Source: Pseudomonas sp. NBRC 111124
Lineage (GTDB): Bacteria; Pseudomonadota; Gammaproteobacteria; Pseudomonadales; Pseudomonadaceae
Direction: 5' to 3'
NCBI RefSeq assembly: GCF_001320245.1
Contig: NZ_BCBA01000047.1
Coordinates: forward strand, 1-64,000
DNA: 64,000 nucleotides
Below the pieces are notes generated by a model. That model worked only from the letters and a program-made list of their open reading frames with translations. It was not told the DNA's origin and did not search any database. Position 1 is the first letter of the stretch, and each line of letters begins with the position of its first letter. The position numbers and the translations under genes are program-made. Shown here in pieces: positions 33,585 to 41,504 of the stretch.

Positions 33585-35060
33585 ATGACCACCCAAGCCC
33601 TGCAGCCGCCAAGCGATGCCTCGGCACGGGAGCGCCGGTACAGCACCGATATCCCGGCCCGCCTCGACCGCCTGGCGTGGACGCGATTTCATACGCTGCT
33701 GGTCCTGGCACTGGGCATCACCTGGCTGCTCGACGGCCTTGAAGTCACCCTGGCGGGCTCGGTAGCCGGCGCGCTGAAAGCCAGCCCGGCCCTGGCCATG
33801 AGCACGACCGAGATCGGCCTGGCGGGTGCCACCTACATCGCCGGTGCGGTACTCGGCGCGCTGTTCTTCGGCTGGCTGACCGACCGCCTGGGGCGGCGCA
33901 AGCTGTTCTTCATCACCCTGTTCCTGTACGTCGGCGCCACAGCGGCCACCGCGTTTTCCTGGAGCCTGTGGAGCTTTCTGCTGTTCCGCTTCTTCACCGG
34001 CGCCGGCATCGGCGGCGAGTACACGGCAATCAACTCAACCATCCAGGAGTTCACCCCGGCGCGTTATCGCGGCTGGGTCGACCTGACCATCAACGGTACC
34101 TTCTGGCTCGGCGCCGCACTGGGCGCGGTGGGCGCCGTGATTCTGCTCGACCCGGCAGTAGCCGGCGGCGACCTGGGCTGGCGCCTGTGCTTCGGCATCG
34201 GCGCGCTGCTCGGCCTGTTGATCATGCTGATGCGCCTGTGGATCCCGGAGAGCCCACGCTGGCTGATGATCCACAACCAGCCGCAAGCAGCCGAGCGCAT
34301 CGTCGCCGACATCGAACGCCACTACCACGAACGCGGGGTCGAGCTACCTCCCTTGCGGGCAACGCCCCTGCGCCTGCGCGCACGCGACCATACGCCGCTT
34401 CGCGAAGTGTTCCACAGCCTGTTTGTCGAGCATCGCCGCCGCGCACTGGTTGGCCTGACCCTGCTCAGCGCACAGGCATTCTTCTACAACGCCATCTTCT
34501 TCACCTATGCACTGGTACTCACCGATTTCTACGGCGTGCCGCCTGGCAAGGTGGGTTGGTACATCCTGCCCTTCGCGCTTGGCAACTTCTGCGGCCCGCT
34601 GCTGCTGGGCAGGCTGTTCGATGTGGTCGGCCGACGCATCATGATCAGCTCGACCTACCTGGTTTCAGGCGTGCTGCTGGCCGTCAGCGGCTACCTGTTC
34701 CAGCAGCAGCTGATCGACGTGACCCAGCAGACCCTGGCCTGGATGGTGATTTTCTTTTTCGCCTCGGCGGCGGCCAGTTCGGCCTACCTCACCGTGGCAG
34801 AAACCTTCCCGCTGGAAATCCGCGCACTCGCCATCGCCGTGTTCTACGCATTCGGCACTGGCCTGGGTGGCTTGATCGGGCCGACCTTGTTCGGCGCACT
34901 GATCGCAAGCGGCCAGCGCATCAATGTGCTGTACGGTTACCTGATCGGCGCCGCCCTGATGATCATTGCTTCCCTGGTCCAAGCCTTGTGGGGCGTGGCG
35001 GCCGAGCGGCGTTCACTGGAACACGTGGCCAGGCCGCTGTCGCAGGTCGATGATCGGTGA
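33585..35060 (+). CDS. MFS transporter, sugar/metabolite porter type
   Basis: Inner-membrane carrier of 491 residues with 12 predicted TM segments. It has the motif GWLTDRLGRRKLF between TM2 and TM3, GRLFDVVGRRIM in the second half, and PESPRWLMIHNQPQAAERI in the central loop, as in sugar porters and niacin/aromatic acid carriers. FTGAGIGGEYTAINSTIQEF is typical of TM5. The substrate is unknown; no catabolic neighbours except the dehydrogenase upstream. The ATG at 33585 follows a short gap after the 47-residue gene. Confidence 0.85.
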   Translation: MTTQALQPPSDASARERRYSTDIPARLDRLAWTRFHTLLVLALGITWLLDGLEVTLAGSVAGALKASPALAMSTTEIGLAGATYIAGAVLGALFFGWLTDRLGRRKLFFITLFLYVGATAATAFSWSLWSFLLFRFFTGAGIGGEYTAINSTIQEFTPARYRGWVDLTINGTFWLGAALGAVGAVILLDPAVAGGDLGWRLCFGIGALLGLLIMLMRLWIPESPRWLMIHNQPQAAERIVADIERHYHERGVELPPLRATPLRLRARDHTPLREVFHSLFVEHRRRALVGLTLLSAQAFFYNAIFFTYALVLTDFYGVPPGKVGWYILPFALGNFCGPLLLGRLFDVVGRRIMISSTYLVSGVLLAVSGYLFQQQLIDVTQQTLAWMVIFFFASAAASSAYLTVAETFPLEIRALAIAVFYAFGTGLGGLIGPTLFGALIASGQRINVLYGYLIGAALMIIASLVQALWGVAAERRSLEHVARPLSQVDDR

Positions 35061-35141
35061 GTCACCGCCTGTCCGATCAATGGCACTCCAGGGGTCATTG
35101 AGCCTTCCACCGTTCATGCACATCACGCAGGAGTACGTGCC

Positions 35142-35516
35142 ATGCCACGCGGCGACAAGGACAAATACACTGAGAAGCAGAAGCGCAAAGCCGAACACAT
35201 CGAGGAAAGCTACGAGCACAAAGGTGTTTCGAAGGACGAAGCCGAGGCGCGCGCCTGGGCCACCGTGAACAAGCAGTCCGGTGGCGGCGACAAGTCAGGT
35301 GGGTCGGGCAGCAAGACCGCGTCTGCCGAGAAGAAAACTGCCCGTTCCGATTCGGCCAAACGTGCAGCGAAGACACGCGAGGGGCATGCACGGACATCGA
35401 ACGCGTCGCTGGAAAGCCAGACCAAGCAAAGCCTGCTCAAGGAGGCGCGCAGCAAGAACATCAAGGGCCGCTCGACCATGACCAAGGCAGAGTTGGTGCA
35501 AGCACTGCGCAACTGA
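35142..35516 (+). CDS. Basic Lys/Ser-rich protein with a Rho_N-like C-terminus
   Basis: Protein of 124 residues. The N-terminal region (KYTEKQKRKAEHIEESYEHKGVSKDEAEARAWATVNK) is a conserved helical segment found in short proteins often annotated as plasmid stabilisation protein. A low-complexity Ser/Lys linker follows, and a C-terminal SLLKEARSKNIKGRSTMTKAELVQAL resembles the Rho termination factor N-terminal/SAP fold for nucleic-acid binding. Function unknown; DNA or RNA binding is plausible. It is followed by a terminator hairpin. Confidence 0.7.
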   Translation: MPRGDKDKYTEKQKRKAEHIEESYEHKGVSKDEAEARAWATVNKQSGGGDKSGGSGSKTASAEKKTARSDSAKRAAKTREGHARTSNASLESQTKQSLLKEARSKNIKGRSTMTKAELVQALRN

Positions 35517-35538
35517 ACCTGACGTTGTCGGCCACGAC

Positions 35539-35569
35539 ACTGTTGCCGGGCAAACACCTGGGCAACAGT
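35539..35569 (+). terminator. Terminator hairpin
   Basis: ACTGTTGCC / GGCAACAGT, a perfect 9-bp stem with a 13-base loop, 23 bases past the stop of the basic protein gene. Confidence 0.55.
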
Positions 35570-35639
35570 TGGCGTGCATACACACAGGCAAATTTTTGCT
35601 GAACGGCTGCAAGCCCCGGATTAGCGGGGCCTCAAGGGC

Positions 35640-35656
35640 TGGCACAACAGCTGCAA
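35640..35656 (+). promoter_or_regulatory. Sigma-54 (-24/-12) promoter of the sulfur operon
   Basis: TGGCAC-N5-CTGCA, with the diagnostic GG (35641-42) and GC (35653-54) exactly ten bases apart. It is about 36 bases upstream of the sfnB start. Sulfone-utilisation operons of P. putida are activated by the sigma-54-dependent SfnR, which fits. An inverted repeat GCCCCG...CGGGGC lies just upstream (35612-35630). Confidence 0.65.
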
Positions 35657-35689
35657 TGTGAAGTCGTCCGACTACACATCGAGTTGCCC

Positions 35690-36913
35690 ATGCCTAGCGA
35701 AATTGTCTCTGCTGCCTACGAAATCCGCCGCCCCGCAGCCCATATCATCCGCGATGACGCTGAAGCGATCGCTGTCGCCCACCAGGTCGCCGCCCTGCTG
35801 CGTGAAGGCGCAGCCGAGCGCGATCGCCAGCGGGAAGTGCCGGCAGACATTGTCGACGCGTTCTCCAACAGCGGGCTGTGGGGCATCACCGTGCCACGGG
35901 CACACGGCGGTGCGGAGGTCTCGTTTGCCACACTCGCCCAGGTCATCGCCATCGTCTCCGCCGCGGACCCGTCGCTGGGGCAAATTCCGCAGAACCATTA
36001 CTGCCTGCTCGAAGACATCCGCCTGCAAGGCACGCCCGAACAGCAACGCCACTTCTTCGGCCTGGTGCTGCAGGGCCATCGCTTTGCCAATGCCCTGTCG
36101 GAAACCGGCGGCAAGACCGTCCAGGACATCCGCACCCGTTTAGTGGCTGAAGGCGACGGCTTTCGCATCGATGGGCGCAAAGGCTACTGCACCGGTTCCT
36201 TGTACGCCCACTGGATCGGGGTACTGGCGCTGGATGAGCAGAACCGTGCTCAGCTTGCCTTCGTCGAGCGCGGCACGCCTGGCCTGGTGATCGTCGATGA
36301 CTGGAGCAGCATGGGCCAGCGCACCACCTCCAGTGGCACGGTACTGCTCGATGGCCTGCGGGTATCGGCGTTCAACCTGTTCCCCAGCTACCGCTCCTAC
36401 GAGCGCCCGACCCTGGCAGGCCCCTTCGCCCAACTGACCACCGCCGCCATCGATGCCGGCATCGGCCGCGCGGCACTGGACGACACCATTGCCTTCGTGC
36501 GCCAGTACGCCCGCCCCTGGATCGACGCCCAGGTCGAAAAGGCCAGCGAAGATCCGTTGACCATCATCCAGATCGGCTCACTGGAAATCCGCCAGGAAGC
36601 CGCCGAGGCGTTGCTTGAGCGTGCCGGTCTGGCACTGGATGCGGCCAAACCAGCCCCCGATGAAGACAATGTGGCCTTGGCTTCGGTCGCCGTGGCCAAG
36701 GCCAAGGTGCTCACCACCGAGGTGGCCATCGAGGCCAGCAACCGCTTGTTCGAACTGGGCGGCACACGCTCGTCGCTGACCCAGCACAACTTTGACCGCC
36801 ACTGGCGCAATGCCCGGGTGCATACCCTGCACGACCCGGTGCGCTGGAAATATCACCTGGTCGGCAACTGGGCGTTGAACGGCATCAAGCCCGCCCGTCA
36901 TGACTGGAACTGA
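35690..36913 (+). CDS. sfnB: SfnB-family sulfur acquisition oxidoreductase
   Basis: Acyl-CoA-dehydrogenase-fold flavoprotein of 407 residues, DszC/SfnB type. It has VPRAHGGAEVSFATLAQVIAIVSAADPSLGQIPQNH (ends cited), RKGYCTGSLYAHW, and the C-terminal LGGTRSSLTQHNFDRHWRNARVHTLHDPVRWKYHLVG region (ends cited) typical of the family. These enzymes act in FMNH2-dependent oxidation of organosulfur compounds during sulfur limitation. It is first of a five-gene operon with a DszA-type monooxygenase and a methionine-type ABC importer. The start is the ATG at 35690, not the TTG at 35684. Confidence 0.88.
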   Translation: MPSEIVSAAYEIRRPAAHIIRDDAEAIAVAHQVAALLREGAAERDRQREVPADIVDAFSNSGLWGITVPRAHGGAEVSFATLAQVIAIVSAADPSLGQIPQNHYCLLEDIRLQGTPEQQRHFFGLVLQGHRFANALSETGGKTVQDIRTRLVAEGDGFRIDGRKGYCTGSLYAHWIGVLALDEQNRAQLAFVERGTPGLVIVDDWSSMGQRTTSSGTVLLDGLRVSAFNLFPSYRSYERPTLAGPFAQLTTAAIDAGIGRAALDDTIAFVRQYARPWIDAQVEKASEDPLTIIQIGSLEIRQEAAEALLERAGLALDAAKPAPDEDNVALASVAVAKAKVLTTEVAIEASNRLFELGGTRSSLTQHNFDRHWRNARVHTLHDPVRWKYHLVGNWALNGIKPARHDWN

Positions 36914-36925
36914 GGCCGAGCGACC

Positions 36926-38296
36926 ATGACCAAGCACATCCGCCTCAATGCCTTTGCCATGAACACCGTCGGCCACCTTTCGCCCGGGCTCTGGCGCCAC
37001 CCCAGGGACCAGTCCACCCGCTACACCGACATCCACTATTGGGTGGAGCTGGCGAAAACCCTGGAACGGGGCTGCATCGACGGCCTATTCATCGCCGACG
37101 TGCTGGGCGTCTATGACGTGTATGGCGGCAACGCCGACGCGGCCTTGCGCAACGCTGCCCAGGTGCCGGTCAACGACCCGCTGCAACTGGTACCAGCCAT
37201 GGCGGCTGCCACCCGCCACTTGGGTTTCGGCGTGACCGCGTCGGTGTCGTTCGAACACCCCTACCCGTTCGCCCGCCGCATGAGCACCCTCGATCACCTG
37301 ACCCAGGGGCGTGCCGGCTGGAACATCGTCACCTCCTACCTGGCCAGCGGTGCGCGCAACCTGGGGCAGCCGCCACTGAGCCACGATCAACGCTATGCAC
37401 TGGCCGAGGAATACCTGCAGGTCTGCTACAAGCTCTGGGAAACCAGCTGGGACGACGATGCGATCCAGGCCGACCGGGCAAGCGGGGTGTATGCCGACCC
37501 GCGCAAGGTGCACGGCATCGAGCACCAGGGCACCTGGTTCAAGGTGCCGGGCTTTCACCTGAGCGAACCCTCGCCCCAACGCTCGCCGGTGATCTACCAG
37601 GCCGGCGCATCGAGCCGCGGCCGCGCCTTCGCCGCCGCCAATGCCGAGTGTGTGTTCGTTGCCGCACCCAGCAAGGCGGTACTGCGCAAACAGGTGGCCG
37701 AACTGCGCGCGGCGGTAGCTGCCGCCGGCCGTGCAGCGGATGAGGTACAGATCCTCGAACAACTGACGGTCATCGTCGCACCCACCGACCAGCAGGCCCT
37801 GGCGCTGCTCGACGAGTATCGCCAGTACGCCAGCGCCAGCGGCGCCTTGGCGCTGATGGCCGGCTGGACCGGTATCGACTTCGCCGAATACGCGCCCGAC
37901 CAGGTGCTGCGCGACGTGCCCAGCGACGCCATCCAGTCCGCCGTCGAAGCCTTCACCCGCGCCGACCCGACCCGCACCTGGACCACGGCCGAAATTGCCG
38001 ATTACTGCGCCATCGGCGGTGACGGCCCGGTGCTGGTGGGCTCGGCACAGACCGTGGCCGATCAATTGCAGGAGTGGGTGGATGAAACCGGGGTCGACGG
38101 TTTCAACCTGGCCAGCGTGGTTGCGCCGGAAACCTTCGAGGCAGTGGTCGACCTGCTGGTGCCGGAGCTGCAGGCCCGCGGGGTGTTCAAACGTGCCTAC
38201 CAACCCGGCACCTTGCGCAACAAGCTGTTCGGCCGCGGCGACCGTCTGGGCGGAGCGCACCCGGTCGTCGCCCTGCGCCGTGAGGCACGCCGATGA
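36926..38296 (+). CDS. NtaA/SnaA/DszA-family FMNH2-dependent monooxygenase
   Basis: Luciferase-like TIM-barrel monooxygenase of 456 residues. Motifs include RLNAFAMNTVGHLSPGLWRHP, GLFIADVLGVYDVYGG, SFEHPYPFARRMSTLDHLTQGRAGWNIVTSY (ends cited) and the substrate loop QAGASSRGRAFAA. It uses reduced FMN from a separate reductase, not encoded here, to oxidise or desulfurise a sulfur compound. It lies 12 bases after sfnB and overlaps the importer permease gene by four bases. Confidence 0.88.
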   Translation: MTKHIRLNAFAMNTVGHLSPGLWRHPRDQSTRYTDIHYWVELAKTLERGCIDGLFIADVLGVYDVYGGNADAALRNAAQVPVNDPLQLVPAMAAATRHLGFGVTASVSFEHPYPFARRMSTLDHLTQGRAGWNIVTSYLASGARNLGQPPLSHDQRYALAEEYLQVCYKLWETSWDDDAIQADRASGVYADPRKVHGIEHQGTWFKVPGFHLSEPSPQRSPVIYQAGASSRGRAFAAANAECVFVAAPSKAVLRKQVAELRAAVAAAGRAADEVQILEQLTVIVAPTDQQALALLDEYRQYASASGALALMAGWTGIDFAEYAPDQVLRDVPSDAIQSAVEAFTRADPTRTWTTAEIADYCAIGGDGPVLVGSAQTVADQLQEWVDETGVDGFNLASVVAPETFEAVVDLLVPELQARGVFKRAYQPGTLRNKLFGRGDRLGGAHPVVALRREARR

Positions 38297-38958
38297 ACGA
38301 ACTGCTGGCCAATCTCGACTGGGCCGAAATCGCCCAGGCCTGCCTCGACACCTTGAGCATGCTGGGCGCGGCACTGGGCTTTACCGTGCTGTTCGGCCTG
38401 CCCCTGGGGGTGTTGCTGTACCTCACCGGGCAGCGCCAGCTGCTGGCCAACGGGCCGCTCTACCGTGCCCTTTCCGTCGTGGTCAACGTGCTGCGCTCGC
38501 TGCCGTTCATCATCCTGCTGATCGTGCTGATCCCATTGACCACGCTGCTGACCGGTACCTCCCTCGGGGTCAAGGGCACCATTCCGCCGTTGGTGGTCGG
38601 TTGCACGCCGTTCTTCGCGCGCCTGGTAGAAACCGCGCTGCGCGAGGTCGACCGCGGCCTGGTGGAGGCCAGCCAGGCCATGGGCGGCAGCATTGCCCAG
38701 ATCATCCGCTACACCCTGCTGCCCGAAGCGCGCACCGGGCTGATCGCGGCCGTCACGGTTACCGCCATCGTGCTGGTCGACTACACCGCCATGGCCGGTG
38801 TGATCGGCGGCGGCGGCCTCGGTGACCTGGCGATCCGCTTCGGCTACCAGCGCTTCCAGACCGATGTAATGGTGGTCACCGTGCTGCTGCTGATCCTGCT
38901 GGTGCAGGTGCTGCAGATGAGCGGTGACCGCCTGGTACGCCATTTCACCCGACGCTGA
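38293..38958 (+). CDS. MetI-type ABC transporter permease
   Basis: Inner-membrane permease of 221 residues with five TM segments. The EAA loop reads EASQAMGGSIAQIIRYTLLPEARTGLI, and TAIVLVDYTAMAGVIGGGGLGDLAIRFGYQRF is characteristic of methionine/NlpA-type importers (ends cited). In this operon the cargo is probably an organosulfur compound or methionine-like ligand. Overlaps the monooxygenase stop by ATGA. Confidence 0.9.
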   Translation: MNELLANLDWAEIAQACLDTLSMLGAALGFTVLFGLPLGVLLYLTGQRQLLANGPLYRALSVVVNVLRSLPFIILLIVLIPLTTLLTGTSLGVKGTIPPLVVGCTPFFARLVETALREVDRGLVEASQAMGGSIAQIIRYTLLPEARTGLIAAVTVTAIVLVDYTAMAGVIGGGGLGDLAIRFGYQRFQTDVMVVTVLLLILLVQVLQMSGDRLVRHFTRR

Positions 38959-38980
38959 CTTCCTTCAAGGTATGCCCATC

Positions 38981-39751
38981 ATGAGAAAGACCCTCACTGC
39001 CCTCGCCGCCTTCATCGCCTTCAGTGCACACGCCGCTGAACACTTGGTAGTCGGTGCCACGCCGGTACCCCACGCCGAGATCCTTGAATTCGTCAAACCG
39101 GCCCTGGCCAAGGAAGGCGTGGACCTGGACATCAAGGTGTTCAACGACTTCATCCAGCCCAACCTGCAACTGGCGCAAAAGCACCTGGATGCCAACTACT
39201 ACCAGTACCGCCCGTTCCTCAATGATTTCAACAAGACCCGGCATACCGACCTGGTCCCGGTGGTGGGCGTGCACATCGAGCCGTTCGGTGCCTATTCGGC
39301 CAAGTACAAGACCCTGGCCGAGCTACCGGACGGCGCCAGCGTGGCCATCCCCAATGACCCGGTGAACACCGGCCGCGCCCTGGTGCTGCTGGCCGAGGCC
39401 GGGTTGCTCAAGCTCAAGGACCCGAGCAACCCGCAGTCCACCCAGCGTGACATCACCGACAACCCGCACCACCTGAAGATCCGCGAGCTGGAAGGCGCCA
39501 TGCTGGCCCGCTCGGTGAAACAAGTGGACCTGGCCTTCGTCTTCGCCAACTACGCACTGGAGGCCGGTATCGATACCAACAGCGCGCTGATCGTCGAGAA
39601 AGGCAAGGACCTGTATGTGGAATACCTGGTTGCCCGCCCCGACAACCTGCAAGACCCGGGTATCCAGAAGCTGGCCAAGGCACTCAACTCGCCAGAAGTG
39701 CGTAACTTCATCCTGACCCGCTACAAGGGCCAGATCGCCCCAGGGTTCTGA
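38981..39751 (+). CDS. MetQ/NlpA-type substrate-binding protein
   Basis: Protein of 256 residues with signal peptide MRKTLTALAAFIAFSAHA (no clear lipobox Cys). NlpA elements are VVGATPVPHAEILEFVKPAL, LDANYYQYRPFLNDFN and SVAIPNDPVNTGRALVLLAEAGLL. It delivers ligand to the MetI/MetN-type importer. The ATG at 38981 has AAGG upstream; the ATG at 38972 is too close to it. Confidence 0.9.
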   Translation: MRKTLTALAAFIAFSAHAAEHLVVGATPVPHAEILEFVKPALAKEGVDLDIKVFNDFIQPNLQLAQKHLDANYYQYRPFLNDFNKTRHTDLVPVVGVHIEPFGAYSAKYKTLAELPDGASVAIPNDPVNTGRALVLLAEAGLLKLKDPSNPQSTQRDITDNPHHLKIRELEGAMLARSVKQVDLAFVFANYALEAGIDTNSALIVEKGKDLYVEYLVARPDNLQDPGIQKLAKALNSPEVRNFILTRYKGQIAPGF

Positions 39752-39754
39752 GCC

Positions 39755-40768
39755 ATGAGCCGCTTCCAGCAGCAGATCCAGTCTGCCCACGCCCACTTGC
39801 AACTACAGGGCATCCACAAGCGCTACGGCAGTGTCAGCGCACTGGACACCATCGACCTGGAGATACGCCGCGGCGAGGTATTCGGCATCATCGGCCGCAG
39901 CGGCGCGGGCAAGTCCTCGCTGCTGCGCCTGCTCAACCGCCTGGAATCTCCCAGCGCTGGCCAGGTGCTGATCGACGGCCAGGACATCGCCGGGTTCCAG
40001 GGCAAGCAACTGCAAGCCTTGCGACGCAACGTGGCGATGATCTTCCAGCACTTCAACCTGCTGGCCAATCGTACCGTCGGGGAGAATGTCGAACTGCCCC
40101 TGCGCATGGCCGGGGTACCCCGCACGCAGCGGGCCGCCCGGGTGCAGGAACTGCTGCAACTGGTCGGCCTGGCAGATCGCGCCGGGCACTACCCGGCGCA
40201 GCTGTCGGGCGGCCAGAAGCAGCGCGTGGGCATCGCCCGGGCGCTGGTGCTGCAGCCGCAGATCCTGTTGTGCGACGAAGCCACCTCGGCGCTCGACCCG
40301 CAAAGCACCCAGTCGGTGCTTGAACTGCTGCGCGACATCAACCAGCGGCTGGGCCTGACCATCGTCCTGATCACCCACGAAATGCAGGTGATACGCGACC
40401 TGTGTGACCGCGTGGTGGTGCTGGAGCAAGGCCGTGTCGTCGAGGCCGGTGAGGTATGGCAAGTGTTCGGCAACCCCCGCCACCCGGTCAGCCGTATCCT
40501 GCTGAGCGATGCCGCACTGCCGCGCAAGGCTAGCCACCCCGGGCAGCGCTACATCGACCTGCATTACACCGGTGATCGGCAATTGCAGCCCGACCTGCAG
40601 GCTATCGGCGCTGCACTGGGCGAAGGCGTGAGCCTGTATTCAGGCACCCTCGAACCCATTCAAGGCCGCTACCTCGGGCGCCTGCGCCTGGCGATCAGCA
40701 ACTCGACCCCGGCCGATGTACTGATGCAGCGGGCCAGCCGGCTGGCCGACCGGGTCGAGTGGGTGTGA
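39755..40768 (+). CDS. MetN-type ABC transporter ATPase
   Basis: ATPase of 337 residues. Walker A GRSGAGKSSLLRLLNRLE, signature LSGGQKQRVGIARAL, Walker B ILLCDEATSALDP, switch His in LITHEMQVI. The C-terminal NIL domain (about 260-335, a ligand-sensing domain of methionine importers) is present. It is the last gene of the sulfur operon, 3 bases after the binding protein. Order in the operon: sfnB, monooxygenase, permease, binding protein, ATPase. Confidence 0.92.
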   Translation: MSRFQQQIQSAHAHLQLQGIHKRYGSVSALDTIDLEIRRGEVFGIIGRSGAGKSSLLRLLNRLESPSAGQVLIDGQDIAGFQGKQLQALRRNVAMIFQHFNLLANRTVGENVELPLRMAGVPRTQRAARVQELLQLVGLADRAGHYPAQLSGGQKQRVGIARALVLQPQILLCDEATSALDPQSTQSVLELLRDINQRLGLTIVLITHEMQVIRDLCDRVVVLEQGRVVEAGEVWQVFGNPRHPVSRILLSDAALPRKASHPGQRYIDLHYTGDRQLQPDLQAIGAALGEGVSLYSGTLEPIQGRYLGRLRLAISNSTPADVLMQRASRLADRVEWV

Positions 40769-40821
40769 GAACACCCGGCCACACCGACCAGGCTGGCGAG
40801 GTTACCGCGTCATTGGCATCT

Positions 40822-41355
40822 TCAGCCACTTGATCTTGGGTCATGCCAGTGGCTCATCTGCGCACCGGTGGTCGGGTCCTGCGCGGGGACGGGTACTGCA
40901 GCGATGCGCGCCAGCGCCTCTTGGTGCCGCGCACGCTCCGGACGCTGGATGTCGTACTGTTCCTGCCCCTGCGGGTAGGCGCCGACCACCAGAAAGTCAT
41001 CGCTGGCTTCGACGCAGCGATGACCGGTGCCCGCCGGCAATACCAGCACATCGCCCGCTTTGACGCTCAGCGTCTGCCCCGCTTCGCCGCCCAGGGTGAC
41101 CTGGGCATGGCCACTGGCAACGCCCAAGGCCTCATGGGCATTGGGATGAAAATGGTGGTAGTCGAAAATGCCGGCACGCCATAGCGGCGTCCACTGGTGT
41201 GCCGAGAACAGCGCTTCGAACGCACTGGCATTGTCATCTGCAGGGTCCAGCTGAAAGCGATACAGCAGTACCGGAAAACGGTTGTTGGGCGTGGCCCCGT
41301 CATCGTCGAAAAGCAAGGTCTGCAAGTTGCCGTTGGTGGTATCGATATCACTCAT
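40822..41355 (-). CDS. Cupin-domain protein (YjlB-like)
   Basis: Protein of 177 residues with one cupin barrel. Motif 1 is seen as DYHHFHPNAHEALGVASG (His, His, Glu ligands), motif 2 as VLVLPAGTGHRC. The end PTTGAQMSHWHDPR is typical of YjlB-type cupins. Function unknown; possibly a small-molecule or sugar-binding enzyme. Monocistronic, divergent from the ThDP enzyme operon. Confidence 0.8.
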   Translation of the reverse strand: MSDIDTTNGNLQTLLFDDDGATPNNRFPVLLYRFQLDPADDNASAFEALFSAHQWTPLWRAGIFDYHHFHPNAHEALGVASGHAQVTLGGEAGQTLSVKAGDVLVLPAGTGHRCVEASDDFLVVGAYPQGQEQYDIQRPERARHQEALARIAAVPVPAQDPTTGAQMSHWHDPRSSG

Positions 41356-41504
41356 CTGCGTTCATCCTCATCCGGTAGTCGATGTGCCTCGGAAGCCCGC
41401 GAGCCTGACGAGGTTCCGGTCAGCCGACAGACGCGAACACCGTTGAAACTTTCCCGAAGCCGGCCAAGTCCAGACCCCTATCAAGGACATTGCGGGAGAA
41501 GACG

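Noticed and set aside
41420..41480. AlgU-type promoter upstream of the ThDP gene (GAAACTT-N17-TCCAGA)
   Set aside because: The -10 half differs from TCTGA and similar partial matches occur elsewhere by chance; too weak to list.
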